From UBA7662 sp041688385 (GTDB taxonomy: Bacteria; Bacteroidota; Bacteroidia; UBA7662): a stretch of 20,612 nucleotides of DNA. The stretch spans positions 1 to 20,612 of the forward strand of contig JBDNIH010000225.1 of assembly GCA_041688385.1 (NCBI GenBank), read 5' to 3'. How positions within the stretch are numbered: the first letter of the stretch is position 1; each line of letters begins with the position of its first letter. Positions 5,579 through 14,227 of this stretch are shown here, in pieces. The notes beneath the pieces were generated by a model that made no database searches, was not told the origin of the DNA, and worked only from the letters and a program-made list of their open reading frames with translations. The translations under genes and the position numbers were made by a program.

Positions 5579-8343
5579 GGATTAATGACAATTTTTTTCT
5601 GGTATTGACGGCTACCGTCCGACCAAATAACAAGATAAACGCCTGCTGCAATTCCCTCTGTGTTCAGCAGTGCACCATGCGCAGTGAACTGACAATGCGC
5701 AGCCATACGCTGTCCTTGTAGGTTATATAGCTGAACCGCTTGCACGTCACGCGTATGCTCAATACGCAACTGTTCGCCAGACCGAATTGGATTTGGATAT
5801 ACCCGACTGTTACCGATTTCTAAACCATCCAAACTAGAGATTACCCCCAGCGAAAAATTGATTGGGCGGGTTTCGCCACTGCTTCGTTGCAGCGGACCGT
5901 CTTTAGCAATGACCTTCCATTGGGCGGCAAAAGTTTGTCCGGGCAGTACTCCACGTGCCAACAATTGGTCGGCCAAATCACCATAACTGATGATAACCGC
6001 CGTATCGGTGAATGCAGCCAGCTGCACCAACGGCTGACTAAAATCACCACCAAGTGTATCTACAAAAACATCGTAACGTAAATTACCAACGCCAACAGCT
6101 TTATTTGCAGAACGCCAACGGAAATTGGCCTGTTGAAGTGGGTCACCCTGAACAGGGAAATTCAGTCCAAAAAGAGGTAACATTAAGTTGAAATTCGCAA
6201 TGGTATCGGCCGAAGTCGGCATACGAACCAAGCGGATATTAAATGCTGAATCGGCCAAACGAATGAAGTTGCCAGAAATCGCACGTACCGACCATTTCAA
6301 ATCGACTGAGTCGCCCAAGGCGAGTTGCTGACTTAAAAACAAATTGCGGAAGCTATTGTGGTTCACAACGAAAGTTGTGGCATTGGCCACGTTTAAAGTC
6401 AATACTGGCTGACTAAAATCTGCTGCCGGCAAATCAAGTAGCCATTGATAGCTTACGGGATCTCCGGTGGTAGCAGCAGGCTGCCAACTAAAATTATTAG
6501 GTGTACTTACAGGACCAGCTATGCTGAGTCGTGTAAAGGGTAGTGGAGACGTCAAGCTAAAATTACCCAAAGAACCTACTACTGTACCACGTGTAAGTAG
6601 GAGCGCTAAGGTATCGCTGGCTAAACGTTGCACCCCAACCGCCATGGCGTTTACGGTCCATTTTAGGGTATAGTTCTGTCCAACGGCCACGCCTCTACTC
6701 AAAAGAAACTGATCCAGTGCGATATAATTAACCGCAAGAGCGGTATCATTTCCGATGCTCGGGAAACTGGCCAAGGCAGGACTAAAAATTCCACCAACTT
6801 GATCAAAAAGAACTTCGTAGTTCACTGGACTACCACCGGTGGCTTGTGCGCTTCTCCAACGGAAGTTGATACTTTGTGAACCAGCCCCACCGACGTTAAT
6901 TGCAGTGGCATTCACTGGCAACAGCAAACCAAAATTGCCAATCGAATCATTGCCGTTGGCACGGAAGATAACTTGCACAGCCGTGGCACCAGGGACGACA
7001 CTCTCAAAACGTAGCGTATCTGCCATCGGTGCGGCATTAGAGGCGTATTGGACCACGATTAAAACCGACTCACCCGCTGCGACTACCCTGCTGTTTCCGC
7101 CAACAACCGTCATGCTATTCTGGGCAAAACGGAGATTAGTCAAAGTCTCCGACTGATATCCATAATTCACAACAGCAACGGTATAGCTGCGATTTACACC
7201 ATTATTTACCTGACCCAATTGCACTGTGCTATCGCCTACAAACAAACCCTGATAAACCGGTGTGCTTGAGTTCACTGAGCTCAAATTAGAGATTCGGTTG
7301 AGTAACTGCGGATAGTCGGTAAACGGGTTACGGTTATTCTGATTGGCAGCAATGGCATTATTTCGGCGAATAGCGATTGAATCGGGCGGATATAATTTAG
7401 CCCATTCCCGCAATGCAACCTCTTGAGGCTGGAGATAGCCCAGATTTATTCCGCCGTTATTAAAATAACGAACTGCATAGTAGAGCATGGCCCGGGCAAC
7501 GGCACCTTTGTGTACGTTTCGTGGCTCAAAATACGTCGGATCGGCCACTGAACCCCCAGTGTAGGTCAGTGTAGGACTAGGAACCCATCGAAACGGTTTG
7601 TTGCCACGAGACGAATTAATTGAGCCATCGGATGGATGCAGGTGGTGCAAATCGCTCTGCATGGGCTCTACTGATGAACCTTGGCTTTGTGGCCAAGTGT
7701 GTTCGGTATTCATGGAGTAGGGTGCGTTATTTAAAGTGCCCGTATTCACCGGATAATTCTCGATAACACGGCCAGTATAAACACACTCTACCTTATTGGT
7801 AGTGCGGCCCAGTTCGCGGCCATTGGTCTGCCAGTTATCTATGGTACCAAACATTAATATGCGGCCGGCATTGTACCCCAATGAAGTATAAGACAAAGCT
7901 AAACGCGCGTTCAGCGCTTGCTTGAGGGCCTGACCACTTAAATTTTGGCTACTGCTGTAATAGGAATTGCTATAGCTACCCTGCCCCTGTACGTCGATAC
8001 TCAAATTGCCAAAACCACCATTGTTAACCAAAAGCAGCTCCGAATTATTAAGCACATTATGTACTGGCTTAAAATAAACCCACAATACACGTGAAGCATT
8101 CGCACCGAGGCTAAAAATACTGTCGTTTACCCAAAAACAGGGATCACCCAGTAGGGTAAAAAATTTGACTTTCAATTGAATTGTACCGTTGCTCTGGTTG
8201 GTAAGGCTAACCTGCTGACTGTCGAGTTGCAACTCATTAATGGCGTTGAATTGCAACTGGTTGCTGCTTAATTGCAGGATTTGTTGGCCGTTAACGCTTG
8301 CACTTATTAATAAAGTGCAGAGGAAGAGTTGTAGTTTTCTCAT
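5575..8343 (-). CDS. Secreted endonuclease I family protein with ASH-like and SusE-like repeats and T9SS sorting domain
   Basis: 922 residues. A signal peptide (1-19, ending VNG) is followed by an ASH/HYDIN-like beta domain (about 21-123). The endonuclease I domain (PF04231, about 135-352) has MNTEHTWPQS (Glu214-His215, the general-base region of the His-Me finger), LHPSDGSINSSRGNKPF (235-251, Asn248 the likely metal ligand), VHKGAVARAMLYYAVRY and NRNPFTDYP. A second ASH-like domain (361-465) comes next, then three tandem repeats of about 115 residues (470-586, 594-707, 717-833), each beginning N-F-x-L and containing F-x-W, F-S-x-P/A and L-K/Q-W-x-V, similar to the Ig-like domain of SusE. A type A T9SS domain closes it (845-922, VYPNPIRSG ... 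GVYLVIWSDG). Expected to be a surface or extracellular nuclease, and all key nuclease residues are present. Co-transcribed with the PF04020 protein and divergent from a metalloprotease. Confidence 0.9.
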   Translation of the reverse strand: MRKLQLFLCTLLISASVNGQQILQLSSNQLQFNAINELQLDSQQVSLTNQSNGTIQLKVKFFTLLGDPCFWVNDSIFSLGANASRVLWVYFKPVHNVLNNSELLLVNNGGFGNLSIDVQGQGSYSNSYYSSSQNLSGQALKQALNARLALSYTSLGYNAGRILMFGTIDNWQTNGRELGRTTNKVECVYTGRVIENYPVNTGTLNNAPYSMNTEHTWPQSQGSSVEPMQSDLHHLHPSDGSINSSRGNKPFRWVPSPTLTYTGGSVADPTYFEPRNVHKGAVARAMLYYAVRYFNNGGINLGYLQPQEVALREWAKLYPPDSIAIRRNNAIAANQNNRNPFTDYPQLLNRISNLSSVNSSTPVYQGLFVGDSTVQLGQVNNGVNRSYTVAVVNYGYQSETLTNLRFAQNSMTVVGGNSRVVAAGESVLIVVQYASNAAPMADTLRFESVVPGATAVQVIFRANGNDSIGNFGLLLPVNATAINVGGAGSQSINFRWRSAQATGGSPVNYEVLFDQVGGIFSPALASFPSIGNDTALAVNYIALDQFLLSRGVAVGQNYTLKWTVNAMAVGVQRLASDTLALLLTRGTVVGSLGNFSLTSPLPFTRLSIAGPVSTPNNFSWQPAATTGDPVSYQWLLDLPAADFSQPVLTLNVANATTFVVNHNSFRNLFLSQQLALGDSVDLKWSVRAISGNFIRLADSAFNIRLVRMPTSADTIANFNLMLPLFGLNFPVQGDPLQQANFRWRSANKAVGVGNLRYDVFVDTLGGDFSQPLVQLAAFTDTAVIISYGDLADQLLARGVLPGQTFAAQWKVIAKDGPLQRSSGETRPINFSLGVISSLDGLEIGNSRVYPNPIRSGEQLRIEHTRDVQAVQLYNLQGQRMAAHCQFTAHGALLNTEGIAAGVYLVIWSDGSRQYQKKIVINP

Positions 8344-8349
8344 GGACTA

Positions 8350-8357
8350 CAAAGCTA
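8350..8357 (-). promoter_or_regulatory. -7 promoter element (TAGCTTTG) of the endonuclease gene
   Basis: TAGCTTTG on the minus strand is an exact TAnnTTTG match and ends six bases before the ATG at 8343, implying a leaderless or nearly leaderless transcript. No clear -33 element is seen. The rest of the 104-base divergent spacer is AT-rich, and I find no exact -7 match facing the metalloprotease gene. Confidence 0.55.
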
Positions 8358-8447
8358 AAACCTTCAAATGAATTCATCGTTATGTTCTTCACCTAATCTA
8401 TCGAAACAGATTTTTCACTATTATTGATATTCCTTATTTACTAACCT

Positions 8448-11414
8448 ATGCTTCAATACTTCAAAATCAGCAGCTTAAGCGCACTCATTTTAATGTTTTC
8501 CTATGTGGGCGCACAAGCCCATGAAGGCAGCAAAGAAATCAGATATGTACAGGAAACGAAGGTATTTGACGAAGAATATCAGTCGACCTTACGCGCCATG
8601 TTGCCTTGGCAGCAATTTTTACAACAACATCCCCGCTGGTCGGTGCACTTCAACGAAGGCAATCAACTACCCCACCGTGCCTATGGCAATCCTATCGGAG
8701 GGGGCTCATTTGATCCAGTTCAACGGGTGAAAGCTTTTATGGAAACTGATTTATCCGCTTTCCAAGTACCTATGCAGTCGCTCGAACTACAAGGAACACA
8801 CCGTTCGAAAAAGTATACTTTCGTCAATTTTGTGCAATACCACCAAGGGTTCGAAGTCATCAATAGCCGCATGACTTTTAAGCTTACGCCTGCTGGTGAA
8901 ATCATCATGTTTGGTGCCGATGTTTTTAAGGACATACAACTCAACACCCAGCCTACTATCAGTCGTTCAGTAGCCGAAGCCGCTGCTACCACCGATTTGA
9001 ACGCTATTCACACCATCACCACTGAACCCCGCTTAAAGGTTTTGGCCATCGCCGGTGAACGGAATTATACTTTTAAGCTAGTATATACCATATTCGCCGA
9101 AGGAACGGATGAACATGATAAAAACATGCCTAGCAATTATGAGTGTTTGGTGGATGCCCATGATGGCACCGTTTTGTCCCGCCGCAATCTTGTGGTTCAG
9201 GTTGCACCCAGTGGTGGCAACATCGAGGTAAAGGGCACCATTTTCCCAACCCATCTGCTCGCCCCTGCTCAAATCAGAAGTCTGCCGCATCTGCGCGTGC
9301 AAATCGACGGAACCAATAGCTATACCAATAACGAAGGTAGCATCACCATCCCCGGTCCTTATCCCAAAAATGCTACTGTATGGCTCGAAGGCCGCTGGTC
9401 GCGCGTGGTAAGTGGCAACAGTGGTAACGTTACCCCTTCTTTCGTGGCGAGTATTGATTCTTTGACGGACTCTTTGGTGTTCGATAACCAAGGTACAGCA
9501 CCGAATGTTGCTACGATTAGACATTTATCGGCCTATTACCATACCACCATCGTGCATGATTATATGAAAAGTCTGCTGCCAAACTTCACGGCACTCGATA
9601 TTGCATTGACAACACGCGTCGACCGCATCGATGGTAACTGTAATGCCTTCTTCAATGGCAATTCAATCAACTTCTACGTCACAGCCGGGGGTTGCAATGC
9701 CCTTTCACAGGTGGCAGATGTGATCTACCATGAATACGGTCATGCCATCACCAATTATTTCTACAGCTCCTTGAATGCCCAATTTCAGAATGGCGGCATG
9801 GGAGAAGGTTACAGCGATATTTACGCCATTACACTCTCCAACAACCCAGTTTTAGGGGTTGGATTTACAAATAATGCGGCGCAAACCATACGTCGTTACG
9901 ACCAAAACCCTAAAATTTATCCGCAAAACTTGGTCGGTCAAGTGCATGCCGACGGCGAAATCATCTGTGGCGCATGGTGGCGTACTGCTGGCGCAATTGG
10001 CTCTACCCGTACCCAAATGGAAATATTGGCGGAATCAATGTACGGCCTCGCCATGTACCCTAATGGTCAGGAAGGGAAGTTGTATACCGACATCCTCATT
10101 GATGCGCTACAAGCCGACGATAACGACAACGACTTGACCAATGGCACGCCAAACATGATGTCACTCATCAATTCATTTAGCTTCCATGGCATCAAACTGC
10201 TCAACAACGTCAATTTTAACTTCACCCAATTGCCTGATGCACCAGCTGCGCAGTCCATCCCTATCACCATTCAGGTAAATGTTCAGCCACCATTAAATGC
10301 CTTGTTAACCGGGGTAGACATGGTGTACACAGTCAACGGCATTACCAATCCACAGGTTTTGGCCTTGACCAAAAATATGAACGACTACAGCGGCAACATT
10401 CCTAGCCAACCAAAAGGCACCATTATCCGCTATTATTTCCGTTTGAAAGATATCAACAATACTGTTTCCGGTCTCAAACCAGCCAATGCCGAAATGACCG
10501 GTGATCCAGCGTTGTGGTACAATATGTTGGTTGGATTTAGCGAAATCGGTCGCGATGATGCCGAAAACCCAGCCATCGTCGCTAATTGGTCGCTAAGTAT
10601 CCCAACCGATAATGCCACAGCAGGCCGCTGGGAGGCTGGAGTACCCATACCTTCTTATGTAAACCCATCGGATGTGAGCACCATCGTACAGCCAGGCACC
10701 AATGCTACAATAGGAGGCACACAATGTTTCTTTACCCAAAATGGTCCTTCGCCCACGAGTTCTGTGGGCATCGCTGATGTAGATGGCGGACGCACAACAC
10801 TCACTTCCCCGCCATTCGACCTCACCGGATTTGCAAACCCAGTGATTTCTTATATGCGCTGGTATACCAATGATATGAGCAGCAATCCGAATAGCGACTT
10901 CTGGGAAGTTTATATCGCCAACAACGGCGCCACATGGCGCCGCATTGAACGCACGGTTCACAGCGACCGTAGCTGGCGCCGTAATGTTATAAAAGTAGGT
11001 GATCACGTACTACCCAATGCCACCGTACAATTGCGGTTTATAGCACAAGACCCTGTGTCAGGAGGCACTGGCCAAGGCGGAAGTGTTGTAGAAGCTGCTA
11101 TCGATGACATTATTATCTACGACCAAACTCCAGCCACTTCGGTAGAAACCATTAACCAAATCAGTCAGCTGTTGCTTTATCCAAATCCCGCCAGTCGTGC
11201 TACGACGCTCCGTTTTTCGCTGCAACTAGCTGGTGATGTACAGATTCGGGTTGTAAATCTGGTAGGCCAAGAAATGAGCGTACTTCAGCTCGGCAAATTA
11301 GATGCAGGCCTTCACATGCAGGATATTTCACTCGAACAACTACAAGCAGGCATGTATCTGGTAGAAGTGACTGCTGGTGGTCAACGTCAACATTTACGTC
11401 TTATCGCCGAATAA
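8448..11414 (+). CDS. Secreted M36/fungalysin-like zinc metalloprotease with T9SS sorting domain
   Basis: 988 residues. The signal peptide (1-24) ends GAQA before HEG. An FTP/PepSY-type propeptide (about 70-245) contains VNFVQYHQGFEVINSRMTF and a second strand set ending DAHDGTVLSRRN. The catalytic domain (about 350-590) has the zinc motif HEYGH (428-432) with its conserved glutamate, the third ligand in GEGYSD (Glu453), then VHADGEIICGAWW and a helix with LAESMYG, an order seen in M36 proteases. After it come an Ig-like stretch (600-695), a jelly-roll/MAM-like domain (703-892, ending AAIDDIIIYD) and a type A T9SS domain (908-988, LLYPNPAS ... GMYLVEVTAGG). It is probably made as an inactive zymogen, exported by Sec and T9SS, and attached to or released from the surface. 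All active-site residues are intact. It may equally be placed in the broader M4/M36 gluzincin group. Confidence 0.9.
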   Translation: MLQYFKISSLSALILMFSYVGAQAHEGSKEIRYVQETKVFDEEYQSTLRAMLPWQQFLQQHPRWSVHFNEGNQLPHRAYGNPIGGGSFDPVQRVKAFMETDLSAFQVPMQSLELQGTHRSKKYTFVNFVQYHQGFEVINSRMTFKLTPAGEIIMFGADVFKDIQLNTQPTISRSVAEAAATTDLNAIHTITTEPRLKVLAIAGERNYTFKLVYTIFAEGTDEHDKNMPSNYECLVDAHDGTVLSRRNLVVQVAPSGGNIEVKGTIFPTHLLAPAQIRSLPHLRVQIDGTNSYTNNEGSITIPGPYPKNATVWLEGRWSRVVSGNSGNVTPSFVASIDSLTDSLVFDNQGTAPNVATIRHLSAYYHTTIVHDYMKSLLPNFTALDIALTTRVDRIDGNCNAFFNGNSINFYVTAGGCNALSQVADVIYHEYGHAITNYFYSSLNAQFQNGGMGEGYSDIYAITLSNNPVLGVGFTNNAAQTIRRYDQNPKIYPQNLVGQVHADGEIICGAWWRTAGAIGSTRTQMEILAESMYGLAMYPNGQEGKLYTDILIDALQADDNDNDLTNGTPNMMSLINSFSFHGIKLLNNVNFNFTQLPDAPAAQSIPITIQVNVQPPLNALLTGVDMVYTVNGITNPQVLALTKNMNDYSGNIPSQPKGTIIRYYFRLKDINNTVSGLKPANAEMTGDPALWYNMLVGFSEIGRDDAENPAIVANWSLSIPTDNATAGRWEAGVPIPSYVNPSDVSTIVQPGTNATIGGTQCFFTQNGPSPTSSVGIADVDGGRTTLTSPPFDLTGFANPVISYMRWYTNDMSSNPNSDFWEVYIANNGATWRRIERTVHSDRSWRRNVIKVGDHVLPNATVQLRFIAQDPVSGGTGQGGSVVEAAIDDIIIYDQTPATSVETINQISQLLLYPNPASRATTLRFSLQLAGDVQIRVVNLVGQEMSVLQLGKLDAGLHMQDISLEQLQAGMYLVEVTAGGQRQHLRLIAE

Positions 11415-11433
11415 AATAAATTACCGCCTTTCG

Positions 11434-11470
11434 AAAGCGCTTGTCGAACCCGACAAGCGCTTTCTGTTTT
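11434..11470 (+). terminator. Rho-independent terminator of the metalloprotease gene
   Basis: A perfect 13-base-pair stem, AAAGCGCTTGTCG / CGACAAGCGCTTT (11434-11446 and 11451-11463), with a four-base AACC loop is followed by CTG and TTTT. It begins 20 bases after the protease stop and ends just before the pheT promoter element. Confidence 0.85.
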
Positions 11471-11477
11471 AACTTTG
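11470..11477 (+). promoter_or_regulatory. -7 promoter element (TAACTTTG) of the pheT operon
   Basis: Exact TAnnTTTG match that ends five bases before the pheT ATG at 11483. Transcription would begin at or within a few bases of the start codon, giving a leaderless mRNA. Its first T is also the last base of the terminator T run. The upstream -33 position would fall in the terminator stem, and no clear TTTG is there at the normal distance. Confidence 0.6.
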
Positions 11478-11482
11478 CGCCC

Positions 11483-13900
11483 ATGAAAATTTCATTCAAC
11501 TGGCTAAAGCAATACCTCGACTTTGAAGTTACACGCGACGATACCCTGCGTATACTAACCGAATTAGGCCTCGAAGTAGATGGTTGTACCCGAATAGGTC
11601 AGGATCCGCTCAAACTCCAAGGTCTGGTGGTAGGTGAAGTTGTTTCTTGCGAAAAACACCCGAATGCCGATAAATTAAAGCTCACCTTGGTAAGCACAGA
11701 TGGACAAAATCGCCTCTCCATCGTTTGTGGTGCTCCGAATGTGGCCTTGGGTCAGAAAGTGGTAGTTGCCCCCGTCGGCACAACACTTTATCCGTCGGCT
11801 GGCGAAGCCTTCAAAATACAAAAAGCCAAAATCCGGGGAGAAGTCTCCGAAGGTATGTTGTGTGCCGAAGATGAAATCGGCATCGGCAGCAGTCATGCCG
11901 GCATTATGGTCCTTCCTGCCAATAGTCCGCTCGGAGCAGCATTTACCGAAGTATATGCGGTCGATTTCGACTATGAAATTGAAATCGGTCTCACCCCTAA
12001 CCGCAGTGACGCCATCTCTCACTTTGGCGTAGCCCGCGACTTGGCTGCCTATCACCGTAAAAAAGCAGTTCTACCACAGGTCCCTTTGCTCGAAGCGTTA
12101 CCCACCGCAGCCGATGCCATTCAACTTACCATAGAAGACCCTGCTGGCTGCAGCCGTTTTACAGGTCTAAGTATTCAAGACGTAAAAATAGGCCCCTCGC
12201 CCGCTTGGTTGCAGCAACGTTTAAAATCCATTGGCCATAACCCCATCAACAATGTGGTGGACGTGACCAATTTTGTGATGTTTGAGCTCGGACAGCCGTT
12301 GCATGCCTATGACATGCGACAAATTGAGGGCAACGAAATCCGAGTAAGGTTCGCACGGTCGGGGGAGAAAATTACCTTGCTCAACAAACAAGAATATCAA
12401 CTCGACCCTGCTAACCTGCTCATCTGCCATGCCAGCAAACCCATGGGCGTTGCTGGGGTGATGGGAGGTCTGCACGACTCCATCCAGCCCGACACCACAC
12501 GTATATATCTCGAAAGTGCCCATTTCGAGCCTACAGTCATCCGCAAAAGCAGCAAACTACTTGGAATAAAAAGTGATGCATCTTACCGCTTCGAGCGCGG
12601 AACCGATCCGCATGCTACCGTTTACGCAATACAACGTGCTGCAGCACTCCTACTGGAGGTGGCTGGTGGCCGACTGAGTTCCGACATACAAGATGTGATT
12701 GCCCGCCCCCCCGTACGTAAGGCCCTGCATCTATTGTATCACAATGTCGATCGCATCATTGGCAACAAAATCAAACGCGAGACGATTAAAGAAATCTTGC
12801 TTTGCCTCGATTTTGAAATCGTTGATGATTACAGCGATTCTCTTACCATAGTCGCTCCCGATTATCGGGTAGATGTTACCCGTGAAATTGATGTCATCGA
12901 AGAAATACTGCGTATTTATGGACTTAATAAGGTCGATAACGGCGAACGCATCCGATACAACCGAGGCTATCCGCTGCGGCAGTCCAAAAACGATTGGCAA
13001 CAAACGCTCTCCGACCAATTGGTAAGCTTGGGTTACCACGAAACCATGAGTTTGAGTTTTATCGGCGACAAACAGCTATCGCTTCTACCCAGTTTAGCTG
13101 GCAAAGAAGTGCGGGTACTCAACCCGGTAAATGACGAAGTGCCGGTGATGCGCCCCAGTATGTTGTTCAACGGCCTTCAAAACATCCAGCACAACTCCAA
13201 TCGTCGCAATAGCGATTTGCATTTATTCGAATTTGGTAAAGTCTATTTTAAACAAAACAAATCTCGAACCGAGCAAGAAATTTTAGCTTTATGGGCTACT
13301 GGTCAACAATACACCGAAAGTTGGTATCAACCCAGTCGGAAAGTCGATTTTCACCACAGTCATGCTGCTTTACGCTTGCTTTTGCAGCGTTGTGGTGTGC
13401 TCAAACACTGCACCACCGCTCCTACTACGCACGATTTGTTAAATTACGGCATCAGCTATATCGCCCAAGGCAAAGTTTTGGCGCAAGTGGGTTCTGTAGG
13501 GCCGGCGGCTTTAAAGCTTTATGACTTGAAGCAGGAGGTATTTTATGCCGAAGTGGATTGGGCACTACTGTTGCGTTTGGCCGCAAACCAAAACTTCCAG
13601 GTACAGGAGCTCTCTCGTTTCCCAAGCGTACGTCGCGATTTAGCCCTTGTAATTAGCCAAGATGTTCAATACCAGCAACTGGAAAACCTAGCCAATGAAA
13701 CAGCAGGCCCACTGCTAAGTACGGTGAACTTATTCGATGTTTACGAAGGCGAAAAGATAGGTGCTGGCAAAAGATCCTATGCCGTAAGCTTCGTTTTTGA
13801 GGACAAAGAGAAAACTATGACAGAGTCGGAGATAGAAGCCGTGATGCAGAAATTAATTACTAAATTTGAATCGACTTTAGCCGCCACTGTGCGACAGTAA
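11483..13900 (+). CDS. pheT: Phenylalanine--tRNA ligase beta subunit
   Basis: Beta chain of the alpha2beta2 enzyme that charges tRNA-Phe; it binds tRNA and edits mischarged Tyr. 805 residues, normal for the family. The start is ATG 11483 (MKISFNWLKQYLDF, the conserved N-terminus); an ATG at 11441 lies inside the preceding terminator and is rejected. Domains in order: an EMAP/OB tRNA-binding domain (about 42-155, with VGEVVSCEKHPNADKLKLT), the B3/B4 editing domain (about 215-390, with INNVVDVTNFVMFELGQPLHAYD in two parts), B5, the catalytic-like core, and a C-terminal FDX-ACB anticodon-binding domain (about 710-805, SRFPSVRRDLALVI ... MTESEIEAVM). pheS is not next to it, which is common in Bacteroidota. 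It heads an operon with the coiled-coil protein four bases downstream, then zapA and rny. Confidence 0.97.
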   Translation: MKISFNWLKQYLDFEVTRDDTLRILTELGLEVDGCTRIGQDPLKLQGLVVGEVVSCEKHPNADKLKLTLVSTDGQNRLSIVCGAPNVALGQKVVVAPVGTTLYPSAGEAFKIQKAKIRGEVSEGMLCAEDEIGIGSSHAGIMVLPANSPLGAAFTEVYAVDFDYEIEIGLTPNRSDAISHFGVARDLAAYHRKKAVLPQVPLLEALPTAADAIQLTIEDPAGCSRFTGLSIQDVKIGPSPAWLQQRLKSIGHNPINNVVDVTNFVMFELGQPLHAYDMRQIEGNEIRVRFARSGEKITLLNKQEYQLDPANLLICHASKPMGVAGVMGGLHDSIQPDTTRIYLESAHFEPTVIRKSSKLLGIKSDASYRFERGTDPHATVYAIQRAAALLLEVAGGRLSSDIQDVIARPPVRKALHLLYHNVDRIIGNKIKRETIKEILLCLDFEIVDDYSDSLTIVAPDYRVDVTREIDVIEEILRIYGLNKVDNGERIRYNRGYPLRQSKNDWQQTLSDQLVSLGYHETMSLSFIGDKQLSLLPSLAGKEVRVLNPVNDEVPVMRPSMLFNGLQNIQHNSNRRNSDLHLFEFGKVYFKQNKSRTEQEILALWATGQQYTESWYQPSRKVDFHHSHAALRLLLQRCGVLKHCTTAPTTHDLLNYGISYIAQGKVLAQVGSVGPAALKLYDLKQEVFYAEVDWALLLRLAANQNFQVQELSRFPSVRRDLALVISQDVQYQQLENLANETAGPLLSTVNLFDVYEGEKIGAGKRSYAVSFVFEDKEKTMTESEIEAVMQKLITKFESTLAATVRQ

Positions 13901-13904
13901 GCCC

Positions 13905-14201
13905 ATGAGTACATCACTTTTTATACAACAACTGGATGTGATCCGGCAGAAGGTATTACGCCTTCAGCGCCGCAATCAGCAGCTCGAAGAGAGCAACCAG
14001 GCGTTGCGTGAAAAAACGAACGCCCTTCAATTGCAACTGCAAGAGAGTCGGCGCATGGTAAGCGAACTGGAATCACAGAAAAAAATTCTGAAGATCGCCA
14101 AAGGCCTACAACAAGACCCCAAAGCGAAACAGGAGGCCAAGCTAAAAATCAATGAATTTATAAAGGAAATCGATAAATGTATCGCGCTGATGAACGATTA
14201 G
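13905..14201 (+). CDS. Small coiled-coil protein between pheT and zapA
   Basis: 98 residues, highly charged and almost entirely helical. A long heptad stretch (about 10-68) rich in Gln, Glu, Arg and Leu (QRRNQQLEESNQALREKTNA) predicts a coiled coil. The C-terminal tail, INEFIKEIDKCIALMN, resembles a conserved ending that I recall from small proteins at this locus in other Bacteroidota. It starts four bases after the pheT stop and ends 26 bases before zapA. Position and shape suggest a ZapB-like or ZapA-partner role in division, but this is inference from context; there is no direct homology I can claim. No signal peptide or membrane segment, so cytoplasmic. Confidence 0.8.
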   Translation: MSTSLFIQQLDVIRQKVLRLQRRNQQLEESNQALREKTNALQLQLQESRRMVSELESQKKILKIAKGLQQDPKAKQEAKLKINEFIKEIDKCIALMND

Positions 14202-14227
14202 CAGCAATAAGGAAATCGATCTAATCC

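Noticed and set aside
11441..11482. Upstream ATG for pheT
   Set aside because: It lies in the terminator stem before the promoter element, and homologous PheT proteins begin at MKISFNWL.
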